From Nocardiopsis sinuspersici (GTDB lineage: Bacteria; Actinomycetota; Actinomycetes; Streptosporangiales; Streptosporangiaceae), in the NCBI GenBank assembly GCA_008638415.1, contig VWVT01000009.1:248001-312000 (forward strand): a stretch of DNA of 64,000 nt, written 5' to 3'. The notes beneath the pieces were generated by a model. That model had not been told where the DNA came from. It did not search any database and saw only the letters and a list, made by a program, of their open reading frames with translations. Below, one piece after another: positions 32,381 through 41,185 of this stretch (position 1 is its first letter; each line of letters starts with the position of its first letter). A program made the translations under genes and the position numbers.

Positions 32381-34747
32381 GTGACGCTCACCCAAGCGGT
32401 CGAGGCGGTTCCGGGATTCCCGGAGAGCACCGTCTCCACGGGCATGCCCGTGGACGTCCGGCAGCGTGTCTCCGCTCTGGCCAGAACCTCGCGACTACTC
32501 GTCGCCTGTGACTACGACGGCGCCCTCGCCCCGGTCGACCCGGCACACGGGCGACCGCTGCCCGAGGCCCTGCGAGCGCTGCGCGACCTGGCCGACCTGC
32601 CCGGCACCGTGTGCGCGGTCATCTCCTCCCGTCCTCTGCGGGACCTGGCCGCGCTCTCGCGCCTGCCCGCCGAGGTGCGCCTTGTCGGCGCGCACGGAAC
32701 CGAGTTCGACACCGACCTGACCATCGGTCCCGGCGCCGCGGCCGGTCCCGACACCTCGCCCGCCGACAAGGCCGCCGCACTGGAGCTGCTCCGCGAGCAG
32801 GTCGGGGCCAACGCCACCCTCTACATCGGCGGCGGCGACGGCGAGGAGCCCGTCTTCATGCGGCTGAACGGCGCCGACGCCGGTGTGCGGGTCGGTGAGG
32901 AGCCCACCGTGGCCCCCCACCGCGTGCCCGACACCCCGAGCGCCGCGTCCCTGCTGTCCGTGCTGGCCACCGAGCGCCGCTCCTGGGTGTTCGGCGAGCG
33001 CCCGACCCCCATCGAGCGCATGTCGATGCTCTCCAACCAGAACTCGGTCGCCCTCGTCGGCCCGGACGCGCGCCTGCTCTGGTTCTGCCACCCCGAGCCC
33101 GACTCGGGCGCCCTGTTCGCCGAGGTCCTGGGCGGCCGGCAGGCAGGCGTGTTCGCCATCGCCCCCGCCCACGGCGGCCGGCCGCTGGGCCAGCGCTACC
33201 TGCCCGGCACCATGACCGTGCGCACCCGCTGGTCGCGCATGGACGTCACCGACTACCTCGCCCACGGCAACCCGCAGGGCCGCAGCGACCTCGTCCGGGT
33301 GATCAGCGGCGTCACCCCGGCGACCGTCGAGTTCGCGCCCCGCCCCGACTTCGGCCGCGCGCCCGTGCGCATCACCCGCCAGGAGAACGGCCTGCTCGTG
33401 GAGGGCGCCGACTTCCCGATGGCGCTGTACTCGCCCGGTGTGGACTGGGAGGTCGAGCACGACGGCGTCGCCGACGTCGCCCGCGCGGTCGTCCACCCGT
33501 CCTCGGACCACCCGGTGGTGCTGGAGCTGCGCTGCGGCACCGACTCCCTCGTGCGCGCGACGCTGCCCGAGTCCGAGCGCCAGCGGATGGCCGACGAGCA
33601 CTGGTCGACCTGGCTCGACGGCCTCACCCTGCCCGACACCGCCCAGCAGCTCGCGGCGCGCAGCGCACTCACCCTGCGCGGGCTGTGTACCTCGACCGGC
33701 GGCGTGATGGCCGCCGCGACCACGTCGCTGCCCGAGGAGATCGGCGGCGTCCGCAACTGGGACTACCGGTACTGCTGGCTGCGCGACGGCGCCCTGACCG
33801 TGCAGTCGCTGGTCTCCCTGGGTTCCACGGCCGAGGCCGAGGAGTTCCTGGACTGGGTGCACCGGGTCGTGGAGTCGCTGCCCGGACCGGAGCTGCTGCG
33901 CCCGCTGTACTCGCTGCGGGGCACCAACCTGGGTCCGGAGGAGGTCGTGGAGTCGCTGTCGGGGTACGCGGGGTCGCGGCCGGTCCGGATCGGCAACCTG
34001 GCCGACCACCAGGTGCAGATGGACGTGTTCGGCCCCGTCGTGGAGCTGATCGCGAAGCTGTCGTCGGTGCGCGGCACGCTCGCCGACCGCGACTGGCACC
34101 TGGTGCGGTCGATGGCCGAGGCCGTCGCCCGGCGCTGGCACGAGCCCGACCACGGCATCTGGGAGGAGCGCGACGAGCCCCGTCAGCGCGTCTACTCCAA
34201 GGTGATGTGCTGGGTGACCCTGGACCGCGCCGTCGACCTGGCCGGGCGGTACGGCCGCGAGGTGGACCCGTCCTGGCCGGGGCTGCGCGACGACATCGCC
34301 GCCGAGGTGCTGGAGAAGGGCTGGAACGAGGAGGCGCAGGCCTTCACGACCGCCTACGACGGCACCGACCTGGACGCGGCGTCGCTGCACATCGGCCTGT
34401 CCGGGCTGATCGACCCGACCGACGAGCGCTTCCAGGCCACCGTGACGGCCGTGGAGGCGGAGCTGCGCAACGGCCCGACGGTCTACCGGTACCACCGCGA
34501 CGACGGCCTGCCCGGTGGTGAGGGTGGTTTCCACCTGTGCACCACGTGGCTGATCGAGGCCTACCTGCTGACCGGGCGCCGCGCGGAGGCCGAGGAGCTG
34601 TTCAAGCACCTGGTGGACTGCGCCGGGCCGACCGGGCTCATCCCGGAGGAGTTCGATCCGGTGACCGAGCGGGCCCTGGGCAACCACCCGCAGGCGTACT
34701 CGCACCTGGGCCTGATCCGCTGCGCCCAGTTGCTCGACCGCTTCTAG
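32381..34747 (+). CDS. degenerate trehalose-phosphatase domain fused to GH15 glucoamylase/trehalase
   Basis: A 788-residue fusion. Residues about 36-200 resemble OtsB, a HAD phosphatase. Motif I is DYDGALAPV (Asp44, Asp46, with the usual Thr replaced by Ala), and the motif IV region reads IGGGDGEEPVF instead of the expected GDDxTDED, so catalysis is doubtful. Residues about 205-788 are glycoside hydrolase family 15, with RNWDYRYCWLRDG at 459-471, EERDEPRQRVYSKVMCWV and LIPEEFDP. Actinobacterial GH15 relatives include true trehalases. I infer a trehalose- or glucan-degrading enzyme with a binding or regulatory N-domain. GTG start with AGGAGG ahead; a strong terminator follows. Confidence 0.85.
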   Translation: MTLTQAVEAVPGFPESTVSTGMPVDVRQRVSALARTSRLLVACDYDGALAPVDPAHGRPLPEALRALRDLADLPGTVCAVISSRPLRDLAALSRLPAEVRLVGAHGTEFDTDLTIGPGAAAGPDTSPADKAAALELLREQVGANATLYIGGGDGEEPVFMRLNGADAGVRVGEEPTVAPHRVPDTPSAASLLSVLATERRSWVFGERPTPIERMSMLSNQNSVALVGPDARLLWFCHPEPDSGALFAEVLGGRQAGVFAIAPAHGGRPLGQRYLPGTMTVRTRWSRMDVTDYLAHGNPQGRSDLVRVISGVTPATVEFAPRPDFGRAPVRITRQENGLLVEGADFPMALYSPGVDWEVEHDGVADVARAVVHPSSDHPVVLELRCGTDSLVRATLPESERQRMADEHWSTWLDGLTLPDTAQQLAARSALTLRGLCTSTGGVMAAATTSLPEEIGGVRNWDYRYCWLRDGALTVQSLVSLGSTAEAEEFLDWVHRVVESLPGPELLRPLYSLRGTNLGPEEVVESLSGYAGSRPVRIGNLADHQVQMDVFGPVVELIAKLSSVRGTLADRDWHLVRSMAEAVARRWHEPDHGIWEERDEPRQRVYSKVMCWVTLDRAVDLAGRYGREVDPSWPGLRDDIAAEVLEKGWNEEAQAFTTAYDGTDLDAASLHIGLSGLIDPTDERFQATVTAVEAELRNGPTVYRYHRDDGLPGGEGGFHLCTTWLIEAYLLTGRRAEAEELFKHLVDCAGPTGLIPEEFDPVTERALGNHPQAYSHLGLIRCAQLLDRF

Positions 34748-34769
34748 GATCCGCTCCGGCTGACTCCGT

Positions 34770-34824
34770 CGAGGTTCCCGGGTTTCCCGATCGCCCCCCT
34801 GGACCGGGAAACCCGGGAACCTCG
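34770..34824 (+). terminator. terminator hairpin after the GH15 fusion
   Basis: Two perfect 20-bp arms, beginning CGAGGTTCCCGGG and ending CCCGGGAACCTCG, with a 15-base loop, 23 bases after the stop. Confidence 0.85.
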
Positions 34825-35224
34825 TCCGGCACACAGTTACTCCGCAACGACCCTTCCGATGGAAGGGATGGTCCCGGGAGGAGAGCCCGGGACCGGGTGG
34901 GAGCCGCGGTTCCTCGCGGGAACCGCTTCGACGCCAGGAGAACGCCGTAGTTGTTACCTGCCCGTGATCTTCTCTCCAAACCCTCTGAGCGCACACGAAT
35001 CTCACGCATCAGAACACCGCAGCGCACAAAACCGCGCTCCCCGGGTTCGGCGGCATACGAAACCCCCACTTTTCGGGCCTGCTGGCGGATGAACCAGCGC
35101 GACCGTGGCCGACCGGGCCCGGGGGCGGCGAGCCCGGCCGATTCCGGCCGCTCCCGCCCCACGGACCCGGTCGCGCAGCCGAGCGGACTACGCCGACCGC
35201 CGCCTTCCGCCGATGCGCCAGCCG
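34825..35224. other. gap with two hairpins, function unknown
   Basis: 400 bases between a terminator and the end of a minus-strand lipoprotein gene. GGTCCCGGG/CCCGGGACC (34870-34894) and GCGGTTCC/GGAACCGC (34906-34926) form hairpins in close succession and could belong to a structured RNA. I found no match to a riboswitch core and no credible coding region. Confidence 0.4.
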
Positions 35225-35683
35225 CTACTCGTCGGGCGAGGGCGAGGCGACCGGGCTCACCTGGTCGGCCACGATGAACCTCTGGTCGTCGAAGTCCTCG
35301 TAGACGCCCTCGTCCCCGAGCTCGTAGTCCTCGCTGTAGGTGGTGTAGTCGAAGTCCTCGACCGTGCCGGTCACCTCGACGACGTCGCCCTCACTGACGT
35401 TCGCCTGCTCCGCGGAGACCACGAGCAGCGGGTCGTTCTCCCAGTCGTCGGCTCCCTCCAGCCGGAACGACTGGCTGGACAGCACCTCCGTGACCTCGGA
35501 GGAGACCGTCACCGTGCTGCCCACGTCAGCGCCTTCGCCGCCGTCCTCCTGCACGTCCTCGACGTCGGTTCCCTGCTCGCCCCCGGCGGTGTCCTCCCCG
35601 CAGGCGCTGAGAGCCAGCACCGAGGAAGCGACCGCCGCGGCCGAGAGCGCGCGCATCCAGAACTTCAACTGGTCGATCGACAT
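35225..35683 (-). CDS. putative lipoprotein, tandem paralogue 1
   Basis: A 152-residue exported lipoprotein. The signal peptide ends with LALSAC (lipobox, Cys at about 28). An acidic linker (EDTAGGEQGTDVEDVQEDGGEG) leads to a small beta-rich domain with STVTVSSEVTEVLSSQSFRL, ADDWENDPLLVVSA and GDVVEVTGTVEDFDYTTYSEDYEL, resembling the OB-fold YgiW/NirD-like lipoproteins. Function unknown. The ATG follows GGAGAGAGGG. The gene and about 160 bases upstream are duplicated at 35937-36600. Confidence 0.75.
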   Translation of the reverse strand: MSIDQLKFWMRALSAAAVASSVLALSACGEDTAGGEQGTDVEDVQEDGGEGADVGSTVTVSSEVTEVLSSQSFRLEGADDWENDPLLVVSAEQANVSEGDVVEVTGTVEDFDYTTYSEDYELGDEGVYEDFDDQRFIVADQVSPVASPSPDE

Positions 35684-35936
35684 CTGTATCCCTCTCTCCT
35701 CTCTGACGCCTGTCCTTCAGACATTCCTGACGGCGACTACCCCTTACGAACCAGCGGCAACGAGGATTTAACAATGTGTTACATCGTGGTTCCGGAGCGC
35801 CTGGTCTGAGGGATTCCCGGACCGGACGGCCCCTCCCTCGCCAAGGCCTCCGGCCGGCCCCGGGGCCGGTGCGCGGCCCACAGCGGCGGTGTCGGCACCA
35901 GCGGCGCCGAGCGGGCCCTGCCGACACGCCCCACCG

Positions 35937-36428
35937 CTACTCGGTGCCGGGCGAAGGCGAGGCGACCTGGCTCACCTGGTCGGCCACGATGAACCGCTGC
36001 TCCTCGAAGTGCTCGTAGTCGCCCTCCTCCGCGAGCGAGTAGTCCTCGCTGTAGGTGGTGTACTCGAACTCCTCGACCGTGCCGGTCACCTCGACGACAT
36101 CGCCCGCGGCGACGTCCGCCTGCCGCGCCGAGACCACGAGCAGCGGGTCGTTCTCCCAGTCGTCGGTTCCCTCCAGCCGGAACGACTGGTTGGACAGCAC
36201 CTCCGTGACCTCGGAGGAGACCGTCACCGTGCTGCCCAGCTCGACGTTCTCGTCGTCCCCGTCCCCCTCCTCGTCGCCCTCGCCGTCCTCCTGCACGTCC
36301 TCGACGTCGGGGCCCTCCTCGCCCCCGGCGGTGCCCCCGTCCCCGCAGGCGCTGAGAGCCAGCACCGAGGAAGCGACCACCGCGGCCGGAACCGCGCCCA
36401 ACCAGAGCTTCAACCGGTCGATCGACAT
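35937..36428 (-). CDS. putative lipoprotein, tandem paralogue 2
   Basis: A 163-residue paralogue of the neighbouring lipoprotein. Signal peptide and lipobox (LALSAC) are the same. The acidic linker is longer (a run rich in Glu, Asp and Gly), and the globular domain is nearly identical (TVTVSSEVTEVLSNQSFRLEG, NDPLLVVSARQADVAAGDVV). I use the ATG at 36428, which aligns with the paralogue start; another ATG lies two codons upstream. The differing linkers suggest that the domain is under selection while the spacer drifts. Function unknown, outside the membrane. Confidence 0.75.
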   Translation of the reverse strand: MSIDRLKLWLGAVPAAVVASSVLALSACGDGGTAGGEEGPDVEDVQEDGEGDEEGDGDDENVELGSTVTVSSEVTEVLSNQSFRLEGTDDWENDPLLVVSARQADVAAGDVVEVTGTVEEFEYTTYSEDYSLAEEGDYEHFEEQRFIVADQVSQVASPSPGTE

Positions 36429-36748
36429 CCGCATCCCTCTCTCCTCTCCGGTGTCCGTTCCCCGGACGTTCCTGTGGCGACTACCCCGCCCGCACCAACG
36501 GCAACTAGTGTTCAACGCTGTGTTACGCCATGCTTCCGGGGTGCTCGGCCCGAGGGACTCCCGAACCGGGCGCTCCCTTTGGACGCGCCACCGCCCCGGA
36601 CGGGCCGGAGCGGAAGAACCTGGCCGGCCAGGTACGGGAAAAGATCGTGCGAAAGGATTCCGGGGGTCGCGGCGAGGAAACACCAGAGTTGGCCACCATC
36701 CGTAGCGATGGAGGCACCCTGTGTTTCATTCCTCCCGAAAGGAAACGC
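36429..36748. other. divergent upstream region, partly duplicated
   Basis: The first 160 or so bases resemble the region upstream of the first lipoprotein gene: CATCCCTCTCTCCTCT, then GGCGACTACCCC, then TGTGTTAC. The rest is the leader of the secreted-protein gene, with AAAGGAAA as ribosome site. No gene is seen here. Confidence 0.55.
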
Positions 36749-37081
36749 ATGTCCGGTTTCTCTGGCCTGAAGCGCGTTCTCGCGACCGGTGCCGCGGCCG
36801 TCGTCCTCGGCACGGTCCTCACTCCCGTCCCGGCGTCCGCCCTGGTGCTGGACTGCGACACCTTCAGGCACAACAACGACCCCGACGTGGGAATCGCCTT
36901 CTGCGTCAACCGCACCGACCGCGCCATGAAGTTCCGGGCCGTCGTCGTCTGCGGCCGGGCTCCGGACGTGAACGGCCACTGGGTCACGCTGAGGCCGGGG
37001 AGGTCCGGCCAGTCCCAGGGCGAGTGCGCCTGGTTCAGCAGCGGTGTCGGCGCCATCGGCGTCGACGAGCGCACCGTCTGA
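36749..37081 (+). CDS. small secreted protein with four cysteines
   Basis: A 110-residue protein. It has a clear signal peptide (MSGFSGLKRVLATGAAAVVL, cleavage likely after the ASA at 29-31). The mature domain of about 79 residues has four Cys (36, 52, 68, 93), probably forming two disulfides. It contains FRHNNDPDVGIAFCVNRT and AMKFRAVVVCGR. Small secreted proteins of this kind are frequent in filamentous actinobacteria, and I do not recognise a function. GAAAGGAAAC precedes the ATG. It diverges from the lipoprotein pair. Confidence 0.75.
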   Translation: MSGFSGLKRVLATGAAAVVLGTVLTPVPASALVLDCDTFRHNNDPDVGIAFCVNRTDRAMKFRAVVVCGRAPDVNGHWVTLRPGRSGQSQGECAWFSSGVGAIGVDERTV

Positions 37082-37302
37082 CGCGCGCCGGACTCCGCTG
37101 CTCCGCGCCGCCCGCACGCCGTCTCGGGGGCCGAGCGGGCACCACCGCACGGGGCCGCCGTCCCGGCCCCGTGCGAGGGCCCCGGCCCGCGAAGGAGCGG
37201 ACCGGGGCCCGCCGGGGACCGGGCCCGCCGAGGACCAGGCCCGCCGGGGACCGGGGACGTCCCTGTCAGTTCGTCAGCTCGGCGCCGGCCCGGCGGCCAC
37301 GG

Positions 37303-38073
37303 CTACACCGCCGCCCCGGGGATGGCGGCGACCAGGCCGCCGTCGATGACCAGGTCCTGTCCGTTGACGTAGGCCGCGTCATCTGAGGCGAGGAAGGCGA
37401 CCGCGCCCGCGACGTCGTCGGCGGTACCGAGGCGGCCCGACACCACCCCGGCGACGACGGTGTCCTTCTGCCCGGCGGGGACGGCGGCGTGGAACATCGC
37501 GGTCTCGATGTAGCCGGGGCTCACGGAGTTGACCCGGATCCCCCTCGGCCCCAGTTCCGCCGCGAGGGTGTGCGCCAGGTTGTGCACGGCGGCCTTGGTC
37601 GCCGCGTAGAGGGTGGCGCCGGGCATGCCGCGGTGCAGCGTCCACGAAGCGTTGATCACGATCGCCGCGTGGTCGGACAGCAGCGGGACGGCCTTCTGGA
37701 CGGTGAAGAACACCCCCTTGAAGTTGACGTCCACGAGGCGGTCGAACTCGGCCTCCGTGACGTCGCCGTTGGGCTGGAACGAGGCGACGCCCGCGTTGGC
37801 GAAGACCACGTCCAGCCGCCCGTACCGGCCCCGGATCCGGTCCGCCAGTGCGTCGAGGTCGTCGAGGCTCGCCGCGTCACCGCGGACCGCGAGGACGCGG
37901 TCCCCGCCGTCCAGGTCCTCGACCGCGGCGTCCAGCCGGTTCTTGTCGCGCCCGGTGATGACCACCCGCGCGCCCTCGGAGAGCAGCCTTCGCGCGGTGG
38001 CCAGCCCCATGCCGCTCGTACCGCCGGTGATGAGCGCGGTCCTGTCGTCGAATCGGGAAGTGTCGTGTGTCAT
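37303..38073 (-). CDS. short-chain dehydrogenase/reductase, FabG-like
   Basis: A 256-residue classical SDR. It has TGGTSGMGLATARRL (cofactor), VVFANAGVASF, INASWTLHRGMPGATLYAATKAAV (Ser-Tyr-Lys set) and SPGYIETAMF, and ends VNGQDLVIDGGLVA. TSR-F start, preference for NADP and the substrate are not determinable with confidence. The ATG at 38073 is used; a TTG three codons earlier is in frame. It lies 81 bases downstream of an MmyB-type regulator on the same strand, a frequent actinobacterial pairing in which the regulator probably controls the dehydrogenase. Confidence 0.87.
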   Translation of the reverse strand: MTHDTSRFDDRTALITGGTSGMGLATARRLLSEGARVVITGRDKNRLDAAVEDLDGGDRVLAVRGDAASLDDLDALADRIRGRYGRLDVVFANAGVASFQPNGDVTEAEFDRLVDVNFKGVFFTVQKAVPLLSDHAAIVINASWTLHRGMPGATLYAATKAAVHNLAHTLAAELGPRGIRVNSVSPGYIETAMFHAAVPAGQKDTVVAGVVSGRLGTADDVAGAVAFLASDDAAYVNGQDLVIDGGLVAAIPGAAV

Positions 38074-38154
38074 GGGACTCAACGTTCCAGCCGGAGCGCG
38101 GCACCGACAGGGCTCGTTCGTCCGGGGAGTGACACCACCAGGTTCGGCGGCCGG

Positions 38155-39012
38155 TCAGGCCGGGGCGCCGGTCCTGACCCGCGTCAGCCGTTCGAGCCGG
38201 TCCCCGGTCCCGGTGCCGGGACGCGGGTTGTACAGCTCCAGGTGCCAGTCCGGGCGGTCGGCCACCGTCAGGGTCGTCTTGTCGAAGACCAGGTCACCGG
38301 CTTCGGGGTGGAGGACTGCCTTCACCGCCTGGACGTGGTCGCCCACGTCGTGGCGGGACCACAGGTCGGTGAACTCGGGGCTCACGGCGCTGAGGTCGTC
38401 GACCAGCCGGGCGAACTCCGGGTCGTCGGGGAAGTGCGCCGCGTCGGCGCGGAAGGAGGCGACGACGTCCGGCGCGACCGACGCCCAGTGGACGTGCATG
38501 TCGCGGTACCGGGCGTTGGTGAAGAACGTGACGAGGCAGTTGTGGTCGGTGTCGCCGTAGCCGAACACCGTCCGCGCCGCGTCGTTGACCGCGAGCAGGT
38601 TCCAGTGCCGGTCCCGCAGCATCGCGGGCCGCGGCGTCCACGCGTCGATCAGGTTCCGCAGCTCCGGGGTGACCGAGGTCTCCCGTGCCCCGCCGGCCCG
38701 TGGCGGGTTGAGACCGGCCAGCGCGTACAGGTGCGCGCGCTCGGGTCCGGTCAGGCGCAGCGCCCGGCTGATCGCGTCGAGCACCTCGCCCGAGACGTTG
38801 ATGTCGCGTCCCTGTTCGAGCCAGGTGTACCAGGAGACGCCCACCCCGGCCAGCACGGCGACCTCCTCGCGCCGCAGGCCCGGTGTCCGGCGCCTGCCGC
38901 CTCCCTCGGCCATGCCGACGTCACGGGGTGTGAGCCGTGCCCGGCGGGTGCGCAGGAAGTCGCGGAGCTGCTCGCGGCGGTTCCGCGCCGCCGCGGGGGA
39001 TTCGCTGGCCAT
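38155..39012 (-). CDS. XRE regulator with MmyB-like ligand-binding domain
   Basis: A 285-residue regulator. The N-terminal HTH (RREQLRDFLRTRRARLTP, GLRREEVAVLAGVGVSWYTWLEQG) is followed by the MmyB-like domain: LIDAWTPRPAMLRDRHWNLLAVN, VTFFTNARYRDMHVHW, DFPDDPEFARLVDDL-type helices, and LVFDKTTLTVADRPDWHLELY. MmyB domains bind fatty-acid-like ligands. It precedes an SDR gene on the same strand; autoregulation and control of that gene are plausible. Confidence 0.88.
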   Translation of the reverse strand: MASESPAAARNRREQLRDFLRTRRARLTPRDVGMAEGGGRRRTPGLRREEVAVLAGVGVSWYTWLEQGRDINVSGEVLDAISRALRLTGPERAHLYALAGLNPPRAGGARETSVTPELRNLIDAWTPRPAMLRDRHWNLLAVNDAARTVFGYGDTDHNCLVTFFTNARYRDMHVHWASVAPDVVASFRADAAHFPDDPEFARLVDDLSAVSPEFTDLWSRHDVGDHVQAVKAVLHPEAGDLVFDKTTLTVADRPDWHLELYNPRPGTGTGDRLERLTRVRTGAPA

Positions 39013-39112
39013 GCGCCATGGTAACCACGGCCGCCTCGTTCCAGAGGGTCTCCGGTGACCGTGGGGGCGTGCCCACGGCCACCCCACCGGGCAGCGGGAC
39101 CGCCGGAAGAGG

Positions 39113-39792
39113 TCAGTCGAAGAGGTCCTCGGGGCGGTCGACGGTGACGGCCTTGGGAACCCACGCCTCCAGGGTCTCCAGGTCGGTGCAGGACTCGATG
39201 CGTCGGCGGACCTGGTCGGAGACGGTGAGGCCGCGTGCGGTGAGGACCGCGACCACGCTATGGGCCACTCCCTCTTCGCGGCCCTCTTCGCGGCCGAGGC
39301 CAACGTACTTGCGGGCGAAGTCGCTCTGCCAGTTGTAGGTGTCCACGGACATCAAGCCCTCCAACTCCTTCCGGGCGGCCTCGTTGAGACCGGCCAGTAC
39401 ATAGTCATAGTAGAACGGACGGTGCTTCTCATGGGCTGGGCGCACCAACTCGCCAGCGCTCGGTCCGGACACAGCACGATCAGCACCGCCGGGCATTCCA
39501 GACGCCCGTGCAGAACCGACAAATAGGCGGGCCAGCTCAGGCGTTTGTCCTTGTCCCGGCCGTCCTGGCGCTCCACCGCGATGGCCAGGACCGCCTGGGT
39601 GCCATCGCGCAGCACCACAGCCTCGTCGCTGGTCCACTCCTTGGGCGTGCAGTTGCCCAGGTGGGACGAGGTGAAGGTCGTCTCGGTATGCGCGGGCAGC
39701 TCATAGCCCAGGACCTTCTTGAGCAGGAACGGAGCCAGGGCGGGCTGATTCTGGATGATCCGTAGTGGGACCTGGTGCTTCTGGCTGGGCAT
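39113..39792 (-). pseudogene. Rpn/PD-(D/E)XK-like hypothetical protein gene with frameshift
   Basis: Frame 1 runs from the ATG at 39792 (MPSQKHQVPLRIIQNQPALA) through TSDEAVVLRDGTQAVLAIAVERQDGRDKDKRLSW to VLCPDRALASWCAQP. The expected continuation HEKHRPFYYDYVLAGLNEAAR lies in another frame and reads on to VDRPEDLFD at 39113, including the typical REEGREEG stretch. Loss of one C in the run at 39433-39435 explains the break. The family is an abundant actinobacterial one related to Rpn/YhgA nucleases, with AVEVQ-type active site (here AVERQ). It is either a pseudogene or a sequencing error. Confidence 0.8.
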
Positions 39793-39854
39793 ACGGGTCC
39801 TTGCCGATGGTGGAGGGAGGGGCCGTGGGAACCGGTCCCACGGCCCGGAGGAGC

Positions 39855-40322
39855 TCAGCGGACGGGGATCCCGAAGCCGACCTCCTCCCGGGGGACGGCG
39901 GCCGGGTCCAGGGCGAAGGAGGCCCACACCAGGACGCCCAGGCCCGACCGGACCGGCCAGGCGTAGTGGCCCCACCCGTCGGCGAGGCCGTCCACCAGCA
40001 ACAGCCCGCGCTGGCCCTCGGCCCGGTCCCACTCGTCGCCGGTGCGCTCGACCGGGACGCGCGGGACCGAGCCGGTTCCGTGGTCGTTGTGCACGGTCAG
40101 CCTCAGGACGTGGCCCTCGTTCAGGACCAGGTGGCGGGTGACCTCGCCGCCGGGGCGGCCGTACTTGCAGGCGTTGGCGTGCAGCTCGTGCAGGCACAGC
40201 CGGGCGGTGTCCACCAGATCGGGGGCGAAGCCGGACAGGTCCCCGGCCAGGTCACGGCGGGCGGCTGACAGGTCGGCCAGGCCGCGCCCGTAGGAGCGGG
40301 GCTCCCAGTACAGGAGGCTCAT
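39855..40322 (-). CDS. HATPase_c (anti-sigma-factor-like) ATP-binding protein
   Basis: A 155-residue single-domain GHKL ATPase-like protein. The N-box is ARLCLHELHANACKYGR, the G1 region VHNDHG is imperfect, and GQRGLLLVDGLADGWGHY is the G2 region. Proteins of this type are very numerous in streptomycetes and relatives and often sit beside XRE/DUF397 genes; whether they act as kinases on anti-sigma antagonists is mostly untested. The ATG overlaps the stop of the preceding gene (ATGA), so both are cotranscribed. Confidence 0.8.
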   Translation of the reverse strand: MSLLYWEPRSYGRGLADLSAARRDLAGDLSGFAPDLVDTARLCLHELHANACKYGRPGGEVTRHLVLNEGHVLRLTVHNDHGTGSVPRVPVERTGDEWDRAEGQRGLLLVDGLADGWGHYAWPVRSGLGVLVWASFALDPAAVPREEVGFGIPVR

Positions 40323-40861
40323 GCGGGCACCGCCTGGCGCTGCCGGTCGAGCCAGGTGCGGGTGAGTCCGGCGAGTTCGTCCCACTCGGAGGGGCCGGAG
40401 AGCAGGTCACCGGCCGGGACGGGCGTGGCCGCCCACTCCCGGGCCAGCGCCCTGGCGCGGGCCTGGACCCGGGCGAACTCGCGTGCCACCTCGGCCTCGG
40501 CCGACACCGGTGCCGGTGCCGGTGCCGGTGCCGGCACCCGCGAAGGCTGGTGGCCACGCGGCCGGGGGACCTTGGCCTGGGGCTTTCGGCCACGCTCCCG
40601 CTCACGTTCGTGCCCCGGCGAAGCGTAGGGCCGGATCAGGGCCACGTCCTCGGCCGGGACGGTCTGGCCCGGAGGCGCCGGGCGGGGCGCGGAGGCGGAC
40701 GCGGCCTCGGGCGCGGGGAGGGGCGCGGGAACGTAGCGGCGGACGCGGGTGGAGCGGCGGCGGCGACCGGCCACCGCGGAGTGGCGTCCGCGGGGGGAGG
40801 AGAGGAAGTCCATCAGCGGGCCGAGGGCACGGCTGAGGAGGGCAGCGCTAAACTGGCGCAT
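40319..40861 (-). CDS. hypothetical Pro/Ala/Arg-rich protein
   Basis: A 180-residue protein without a recognised domain. It begins MRQFSAALLSRALGPLMDFL, followed by an Arg-rich segment and a long Pro/Ala-rich linker. The linker includes an A-P repeat encoded by the 6-base tandem GGTGCC at 40507-40534. The C-terminal 60 residues (EVAREFARVQARARALAREWA, LAGLTRTWLDRQRQ) look helical. AGAAGGA precedes the ATG. Its stop overlaps the HATPase gene start. The repeat-coded linker is probably variable between strains. Confidence 0.6.
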   Translation of the reverse strand: MRQFSAALLSRALGPLMDFLSSPRGRHSAVAGRRRRSTRVRRYVPAPLPAPEAASASAPRPAPPGQTVPAEDVALIRPYASPGHERERERGRKPQAKVPRPRGHQPSRVPAPAPAPAPVSAEAEVAREFARVQARARALAREWAATPVPAGDLLSGPSEWDELAGLTRTWLDRQRQAVPA

Positions 40862-41142
40862 GCTGGCAATCCTTCTGGCTTGAAGTGGTGAGTTTGCTGG
40901 CCACGGCCCCGAGCGGTTTACGACCGCTGCGGGGTCATTTTGTGGGTTCAGTTGTGTGTTCGGAAAACATGTTAGGGGGCGGGGGTGGGTGGTGGAGACG
41001 GTACCGGTAAGTAATGCCGGATATTTCAAAAAAGATCGTCGTCGCTGGCCAGAGCGATGACACCTAACCCGCACACCCGGGGTTATTGTTCTGCGTTTGC
41101 CCGAATTGATAGGGTTGCCGATTCTTTTCGGGCAACAGAAAA

Positions 41143-41168
41143 CGGCTGGCCGGAAAAACGGCCAGCCG
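41143..41168 (-). terminator. rho-independent terminator
   Basis: On the minus strand CGGCTGGCCG pairs with CGGCCAGCCG around TTTTTC, followed by TTTTCTG. It ends the minus-strand relE transcript. The rest of 40862-41142 is the promoter side of the 40861 operon, with no gene. Confidence 0.8.
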
Positions 41169-41185
41169 CTGCGTGTCAGTGGGTC

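Noticed and set aside
34870-35000. ydaO-type cyclic-di-AMP riboswitch
   Set aside because: Hairpins are present, but I could not place the conserved core, and no suitable gene follows on either strand.
36530-36749. Longer version of the secreted protein starting near 36530
   Set aside because: The in-frame upstream part is unlike a signal peptide. The ATG at 36749 has a ribosome site and gives a standard signal sequence.
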